The notes under the pieces: model-generated | What the model saw: only the letters and a program-made list of their open reading frames with translations | Database searches by the model: none | What the model was told of the DNA's origin: nothing | Shown: piece by piece, positions 6,662 to 10,728 of the stretch | Position numbering within the stretch: the stretch's first letter is position 1 | How the letters are laid out: each line of letters begins with the position of its first letter | Assembly: GCA_034428715.1 (NCBI GenBank) | Contig: DAOUHE010000012.1 | Span: 1-10,728 of the forward strand | DNA length: 10,728 nucleotides | Direction of reading: 5' to 3' | Source: Io17-Chloro-G2 sp034428715 | GTDB lineage: Bacteria > Chloroflexota > Dehalococcoidia > Lucifugimonadales > UBA3495 | Made by a program: the position numbers and the translations under genes

Positions 6662-7648
6662 ATGGTTGACCAGATCACAGCCACCGGCGCGGCCGCCCAG
6701 ATGTCGTCGGCCTGCACGTCATTCTTTCAAAGCCTATCGGCGGAACAGAAAAGCAAGGCCTGTTTTGAGTACCTCGACGGGGAGCGTATCTTCTGGTACT
6801 ACCCGCCCATGAACCGCCACGGCCTGGCCCTGCGCGATATGACCGCCCAGCAACGGGCATTGGCAATGAACCTGATGGCCACCGGTCTCACCGAAAGGTC
6901 CTACGGGATGGCCAAGCAGATCATTGAACACGAAGATGTCTTGGGGCCGTTGGAGAAGGAGAAAGGCCTGAAGACATTTTTGCGCGATACCGAGTTGTAT
7001 TACTTCACCATCTTCGGCCAGCCCGGCGGCACAGAGCCCTGGGGTTGGCGGGCCGAGGGGCACCATGTTTCCATCCACTTCAGCATCTGGGAAGACAAGG
7101 TGATCTCGGTCACGCCCTTCTTCTTTGGCGCCAATCCGGCAGAAGTGCGCAAGGGCCCCAAGACCGGCCTCCGTATCTTGGGCGGCCGGGAAGACTTGGC
7201 ATTTGATCTAATGGCCAGCCTGGACGCCGGCCAGCGTAGCACGGCGATCATTTACGATCAGGCGCCGGCGGATATCCTCACCTTCAACGCCTCCAAGGCA
7301 TCCCTGTCCCATCAAGAGGGGCTCTCCGGCTCCGATATGTCAGGTACGCAGAAAGAGATGTTGGTATCCCTCATCAGCGAATACGTTGGGCAGGTGCGGG
7401 ACGACGTGGCCAAAGAGCGGATGGATTCCATCAAAGCCAAGGGGTTCGACGGTTTCAGCTTCGCCTGGATGGGCCCGGCCGATAGGACACAGCCCCATTA
7501 TTACCGGATCCACGGCGGGGACTTCGTGGTCGAGTTCGACAACCGGCAGGACGGCGCCAATCACATCCATTCAGTCTGGCGAGACGTGGAAAACGACTTT
7601 GCCTCCGACGTGCTGCGGGACCATCTGCTGCTGTTCCACGTGATCTAG
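6662..7648 (+). CDS. DUF3500 domain-containing protein
   Basis: A 328-residue protein recognised as DUF3500 over nearly its whole length. Its biochemical role is unknown to me. Family-like blocks are RHGLALRDMTAQQRALAMNL (52-71), LYYFTIFGQPGGTEPWGWRAEGHHVSIHF (112-140), PFFFGANPAEVRKGP (152-166), QPHYYRIHGG (277-286) and NRQDGANHIHSVWRD (294-308). The clustered His and acidic residues (His134, His135, His139, His279, Glu291, Asn294, His301, His303, Asp308) and paired tryptophans (127, 129) suggest a metal- or ligand-binding active site; that is inference. There is no signal peptide or membrane segment. The gene has its own strong promoter and ribosome binding site, is divergent from the deacetylase, and converges on a recombinase remnant at its TAG stop. 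Confidence 0.88.
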   Translation: MVDQITATGAAAQMSSACTSFFQSLSAEQKSKACFEYLDGERIFWYYPPMNRHGLALRDMTAQQRALAMNLMATGLTERSYGMAKQIIEHEDVLGPLEKEKGLKTFLRDTELYYFTIFGQPGGTEPWGWRAEGHHVSIHFSIWEDKVISVTPFFFGANPAEVRKGPKTGLRILGGREDLAFDLMASLDAGQRSTAIIYDQAPADILTFNASKASLSHQEGLSGSDMSGTQKEMLVSLISEYVGQVRDDVAKERMDSIKAKGFDGFSFAWMGPADRTQPHYYRIHGGDFVVEFDNRQDGANHIHSVWRDVENDFASDVLRDHLLLFHVI

Positions 7649-8173
7649 CACCTGATAACCGACGGGCGGCTGGTCTTGAGCTGCTTGGCAATGCTCTACT
7701 TGCTGGCACCGTCGGCAGCCAAGCCCTTGATCTGACGGTGTACATTCTTTGGTATCTTCGGGCAGCCAAACGGCTTGCTCTAACTTCTGGCATGGGAGAT
7801 TCCTGCTTTGATCCGCTCTTGCAACAGTGACCGCTCAAACTCCGCAAAGGTGGCCAGCATACCTAACATGGCGCAGCCTAGAGGGGTGGTGAAGTCCAGG
7901 GCTTTGCTGACCGAGACCAAGCCCGCCCCCAGAGCCTCCAATTCCTGGAGTGTCGTAATAAGGTCGGACTGGGAGTAGCCACATCGGTCCAACTTCCACG
8001 CCAGTACCTGGCCGCCCGGACTCAATTCTCCCGCTTAGGACGAGGGACTGCACCGGAGCCGGCTTCCTCTACCTGCCAACCCGTTCCTCAGTGTAGGCTT
8101 GCAGGGCCTCCATCTGTTTCTGTAAGGTCTGCTGGTCATGGGTAGAAACACTTGCATATAGGCCGAGTCCCAT
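7645..8173 (-). pseudogene. Decayed serine recombinase (resolvase/invertase type)
   Basis: Parts of one resolvase-like protein can be followed on the minus strand through several lesions. From the ATG at 8173 comes MGLGLYASVSTHDQQTLQKQ, the family N-terminus with the catalytic Ser in VST. The Arg expected in YARVST is Ser here. That frame meets TAG after EERVGR. In another frame, from about 8034 to 7783, lies the catalytic-domain core VLAWKLDRCGYSQSDLITTLQELE, then LDFTTPLGCAMLGMLATFAEFERSLLQERIKAGISHAR. After a TAG at 7780 the same frame continues as the C-terminal helix-turn-helix (PKIPKNVHRQIKGLAADGAS). A second TAG at 7696 interrupts it, and it ends IAKQLKTSRPSVIR. The frame change near 8030-8060 equals a 1-nt gain or 2-nt loss. 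The total span, about 175 codons, matches an intact small resolvase. No partner transposase lies beside it. Confidence 0.82.
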
Positions 8174-8368
8174 ATTAATACAGGAGTCTAAGGCCCTATA
8201 ACTCATCTTTGGGCGTTGCCTATGAATGCTCAACCCTTAAACTTGCACACTTGAGGACTGATAATTTAATCAGTCATCAGATTGGGTTGGTCATCAGCTT
8301 TCGAGTCTGCCCCGATTGTTGATCATAGACTGGTTGAAATTATTCTCGTCACGTCCACTGAATTCCAT
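8174..8368. other. Short intergenic stretch with one hairpin
   Basis: No gene is visible. GACTGAT at 8256-8262 and ATCAGTC at 8269-8275 form a 7-bp stem with a 6-nt AT loop, about 95 nt past the stop of the propeller lipoprotein. No long U-run follows, so terminator activity is uncertain. Confidence 0.4.
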
Positions 8369-10411
8369 TTAAAATCCATCTGGCGACCACGAAGGTGACC
8401 AATCATTCCTTGGATGATTGGTCAGGTTGACTTGGTTGGAGCCGTCAACGTCCATTATATAAATCTCACGATTTGCGTCCCTCAAAGATGTGAAGACAAT
8501 GCGTTTGCCATCGCGTGACCACGATGGTTCCCAATCATCGGTCGAATTGTTAGTTAACCTGACCTGATTGGCGCCGTCGGCGTCCATCACGTAGATCTCG
8601 AAGTTGCCGTCCCGGTCCGACGAAAACACAAAACTCCTACCATCGGGCGACCACAAAGGCGCAGAATCAAACCCAGGACTGTTGGTGAGTCTGACCTGAT
8701 TGGTGCCATCGGCGTTCATCACGTAGACCTCCATGTTGCGGTCTAGGGTGGATGTAAAGGCAATCTTGCTGCCATCAGGCGACCACGATGACATCCAATC
8801 ATCACGTGTATTGTTGGTGAGTCTAACCTGATTTGAGCCATCAGTGTTCATCACGTAGATCTCGCGGTTGCCGTCCCGGCGAGAGAGAAATGCGATCGTG
8901 TTACCATCCGGCGACCACGAAGGTGTGTTTTCATTCGCAGAAGTATAGGTCAGCCTGATCTGATTGGAACCGTCGGCGTTCATTATGTATATCTCACCGT
9001 TTCCATCTCGATGTCCAAGAAAAGTGATCTTGCCACCGTCTGGCGACCAAGAAGGTGAAGAGTCACGTCCAGGGTTTCTGGTGAGATTAACCGGACTCGA
9101 GCCGTCAGCGCTCATCATATATATCTCTTCGGTTCCGTCCCGGTTGGACGTGAATACAATAGGGTCTCGGATCTGGGTGATTTCAGCGGCTGAGGTTATT
9201 GGCGGCACAGGTGACCCGTCTTGCCGAACCGGTGGCCCCCAGTCGGGGCTTATTCCGCCGTCGAAAGTCACCTGACGAACATCTGAGCCGTCGGCATTCA
9301 TAACATAAATTTCGTTCCGGCCAGTCCTGTTGGAGTGGAACGCTATCTGTTTCCCGTCTGGCGACCACGTCGGGTGACTATCTTCAGAACGGCCCTGGGT
9401 CAGATTCACATTTCCTTCACCATCGGCATTCATGACGAAAATATCCCAAACTTGGCTGACCTCGCTGGTCTGGCTGATAAAGCCGCTGTATGCGATTTTC
9501 TTGCCGTCAGGAGACCACGCTGGGTGCAAGTTGGTTTGGGATTCCGTCAACTTTACCGAATTTGAACCATCCGTATTTGAGACCACGATGTTCGAGCCCA
9601 CGACAAATAATAAGTTGAAGGCTTCTGAAAGCACAAGTTTGCTTCCGTCCGGTGACCAATCGGGCCACGCATCCGCTATCTCTAATTTTCCCGAACGCGC
9701 CGGTAACGGTTGGGATTGCGGCACTCCCGACGTATTTGCGTCCACCGTGTAAATCACAGAAACGCCTTCATGCTTATCGAAATTAGGAGCATGGTCGAAT
9801 TGGGAATAGGCGATCCGCGAGCCGTCAGGCGACCAGGTGGGTGCTTGGAACATCATCGTTGCCTGTTTTTTTAACATTATTGTCGTTGTCAGTTTAGAGT
9901 CGTTCCGAGTGAGCGGCCGAACGCCGGACCCGTCTGCGTTCATTACAAAAATGTCTGAGAACACTCCGCGGCGTATCGAAACAAACGCTATTCGTGAACC
10001 GTCGGGAGACCACGCAGGATCCCAGTTCCTGTCTGTATCGGTCACCAGCCGCTGACCGGAACCATCAGGGTTCATGACGACGATCTGTCTGTTTCCCCCC
10101 TCTGTTGTGACATAAACGATCCGCGAGTGTATTGGGACCGGACTGGGCGTCGGCGGATCTGGCGGGGGCTGTGCAGGTTCGGGAGACGGGTTGATCTCGC
10201 TGGCTACGGTTGAAGATTGCGGCTTCGTAGTTGAGTTTGCCGCCGGGGCTGAGCTGATTTCTACGCTGTCCGTGGGAGTAAGCTCGATTGAGTTGGAAGG
10301 CAGGTTCCCTTGCGTTTCCGTTGCGTTGGGCGCTATCGCCGTACCAGCCACAGATGTATCATTTGGCGATGAATCGGACCCGCTACACGCTACGATTACC
10401 AGTGTTAAAGC
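8369..10411 (-). CDS. PD40/TolB-like double beta-propeller lipoprotein, N-terminal start lost at an IS border
   Basis: A secreted or membrane-anchored repeat protein with no known enzymatic motif. The frame is open upstream of the GTG at 10351, to 10411. There it reads LTLVIVACSGSDSPND, the end of a lipoprotein signal with the lipid-modified Cys encoded at 10387-10385. The Met and basic n-region are missing because an IS1380 fragment starts there. Counting from the GTG, residues 1-75 form a Ser/Thr/Pro-rich spacer ending in PPPDPPTPSPVP. Propeller 1 covers about 77-375 and propeller 2 about 396-660. Each has six WSPDG-like turns: the sixth of the first is the divergent SPDWGPP, and the sixth of the second is the terminal SPSWSPDGF. 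IYVMNADGSNQVRLTN-type strands alternate with the turns. Ending each propeller on such a turn, with the first strand closing the ring, suggests that the C-terminus is complete. TolB-like propellers usually bind proteins or glycans. Without a signal start the present gene is probably non-functional or mislocalised. Confidence 0.83.
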   Translation of the reverse strand, partial: ALTLVIVACSGSDSSPNDTSVAGTAIAPNATETQGNLPSNSIELTPTDSVEISSAPAANSTTKPQSSTVASEINPSPEPAQPPPDPPTPSPVPIHSRIVYVTTEGGNRQIVVMNPDGSGQRLVTDTDRNWDPAWSPDGSRIAFVSIRRGVFSDIFVMNADGSGVRPLTRNDSKLTTTIMLKKQATMMFQAPTWSPDGSRIAYSQFDHAPNFDKHEGVSVIYTVDANTSGVPQSQPLPARSGKLEIADAWPDWSPDGSKLVLSEAFNLLFVVGSNIVVSNTDGSNSVKLTESQTNLHPAWSPDGKKIAYSGFISQTSEVSQVWDIFVMNADGEGNVNLTQGRSEDSHPTWSPDGKQIAFHSNRTGRNEIYVMNADGSDVRQVTFDGGISPDWGPPVRQDGSPVPPITSAAEITQIRDPIVFTSNRDGTEEIYMMSADGSSPVNLTRNPGRDSSPSWSPDGGKITFLGHRDGNGEIYIMNADGSNQIRLTYTSANENTPSWSPDGNTIAFLSRRDGNREIYVMNTDGSNQVRLTNNTRDDWMSSWSPDGSKIAFTSTLDRNMEVYVMNADGTNQVRLTNSPGFDSAPLWSPDGRSFVFSSDRDGNFEIYVMDADGANQVRLTNNSTDDWEPSWSRDGKRIVFTSLRDANREIYIMDVDGSNQVNLTNHPRNDWSPSWSPDGF
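8450..9116 (-). repeat. Six units of an exact 132-bp coding repeat period
   Basis: The conserved turn preceding the IYVMN strand recurs with the same seven-base landmark (GTTCATC and variants) at 8450, 8582, 8714, 8846, 8978 and 9110. Each step is exactly 132 bp (44 codons). These are the blades of propeller 2 and remain similar at the DNA level, whereas propeller 1 is more irregular. Such a tract could expand or shrink by recombination. Confidence 0.8.
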
Positions 10412-10728
10412 CTATCGTCTCCTACCATGACTTTGCCTATCAGGCCCAGAGTTGGCACTTGCCCAGGCGAGTGGTGGCTAAAGTAGAGTGGCATCAGGGG
10501 GAGCTGTTTCCCAGGGTTGGTTTCATCGTGACCAACCTGAGATATCCACCCAAAGGGATAGTCCGCTTTTACAATGGCCGTGGCACGGCGGAGCAGTGGA
10601 TCAAGGAGGGCAAGTACGCCCTGAACTGGACCCGGCTTTCCTGCCACAAGTTCGTGGCCAACCAGGTGAGGCTATGGCTGTTCGTCCTGACTTACAACCT
10701 GGGCAACTTTATGAGAAGGCTGGTGTTG
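10411..10728 (+). pseudogene. IS1380-family transposase, C-terminal fragment (N-terminus missing; runs off right edge)
   Basis: The plus-strand frame from 10411 reads PIVSYHDFAYQAQSWHLP, RRVVAKVEWHQGELFPRVG, FIVTNLRYPPKGIVRFYNGR, GTAEQWIKEGKYALNWTRLS and ends YNLGNFMRRLVL. This is the conserved C-terminal part of IS1380-type DDE transposases, with the final catalytic glutamate in GTAEQWIKEGK. Homology starts abruptly at about 10411, in the middle of the protein and with no start codon. Roughly 300 N-terminal residues are therefore absent, and the fragment butts directly against the lipoprotein signal sequence on the other strand. It is a 5'-truncated remnant. Confidence 0.87.

Noticed and set aside
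7645..8173. Three in-frame TAG codons in the recombinase suggested amber recoding.
   Set aside because: A frameshift is also needed, the catalytic Arg is lost, and TAG is the ordinary stop of the DUF3500, ThDP and deacetylase genes here.
8339..8371. Read-through after the lipoprotein TAA gives MEFSGRDENN, resembling the FSSDRDGN strand of the next blade, as if the stop were premature.
   Set aside because: Both propellers end on a SPDW/SPSW turn with six turns each, so the C-terminus looks natural. The read-through similarity is short and fades quickly.
8450..9116. Regular 132-bp spacing considered as a CRISPR-like or non-coding tandem array.
   Set aside because: The units are coding, in frame, and correspond to PD40 blades; there are no short identical repeats with unique spacers.

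Overview
The window looks like an accessory stretch of a moderately GC-rich environmental bacterial chromosome. The gene families, namely a DUF3500 protein, a GMC oxidoreductase, a benzoylformate-decarboxylase-like ThDP enzyme, an HP0310-like deacetylase, PD40 lipoproteins and IS630/IS1380 transposases, would suit Chloroflexota such as Dehalococcoidia/SAR202. That assignment is inference from gene content; no taxonomic marker is present.

Layout from left to right. (1) The C-terminal end of an IS630-type transposase (+) enters from the left edge. It abuts the broken 3' side of a secreted lectin / galactose-oxidase-like gene (-). (2) About 0.7 kb (1437-2129) has no convincing gene. (3) Three minus-strand genes follow in transcription order: an H. 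pylori PgdA-like polysaccharide deacetylase (6389-5505), a GMC flavin oxidoreductase (5357-3810) and a ThDP-dependent 2-oxoacid-decarboxylase-like enzyme (3794-2130). The last two are separated by only 15 nt and form an operon. The deacetylase lies 147 nt upstream, across a palindromic repeat and a possible promoter. (4) A cytosolic DUF3500 protein (+, 6662-7648) is divergent from the deacetylase and has a strong promoter and ribosome binding site. (5) A decayed serine recombinase (-, 7645-8173) lies tail to tail with it. (6) A large PD40/TolB-like double beta-propeller lipoprotein (-, 8369 to about 10411) comes next. Its signal-peptide start has been removed by an IS1380-type transposase fragment (+) that runs off the right edge.

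Functional reading: the GMC and ThDP enzymes could act in sequence on an alcohol/aldehyde/2-oxoacid substrate. The deacetylase may belong to the same regulon, and the DUF3500 gene shares its intergenic region. The substrate cannot be deduced. Three mobile-element remnants (IS630, serine recombinase, IS1380) and two genes damaged at element borders show that the segment has been rearranged repeatedly. The clearest leads are the lectin-oxidase fusion, the ThDP enzyme with Phe at an expected catalytic His position, and the double propeller with an exact 132-bp repeat period. No CRISPR array, tRNA or rRNA was seen.
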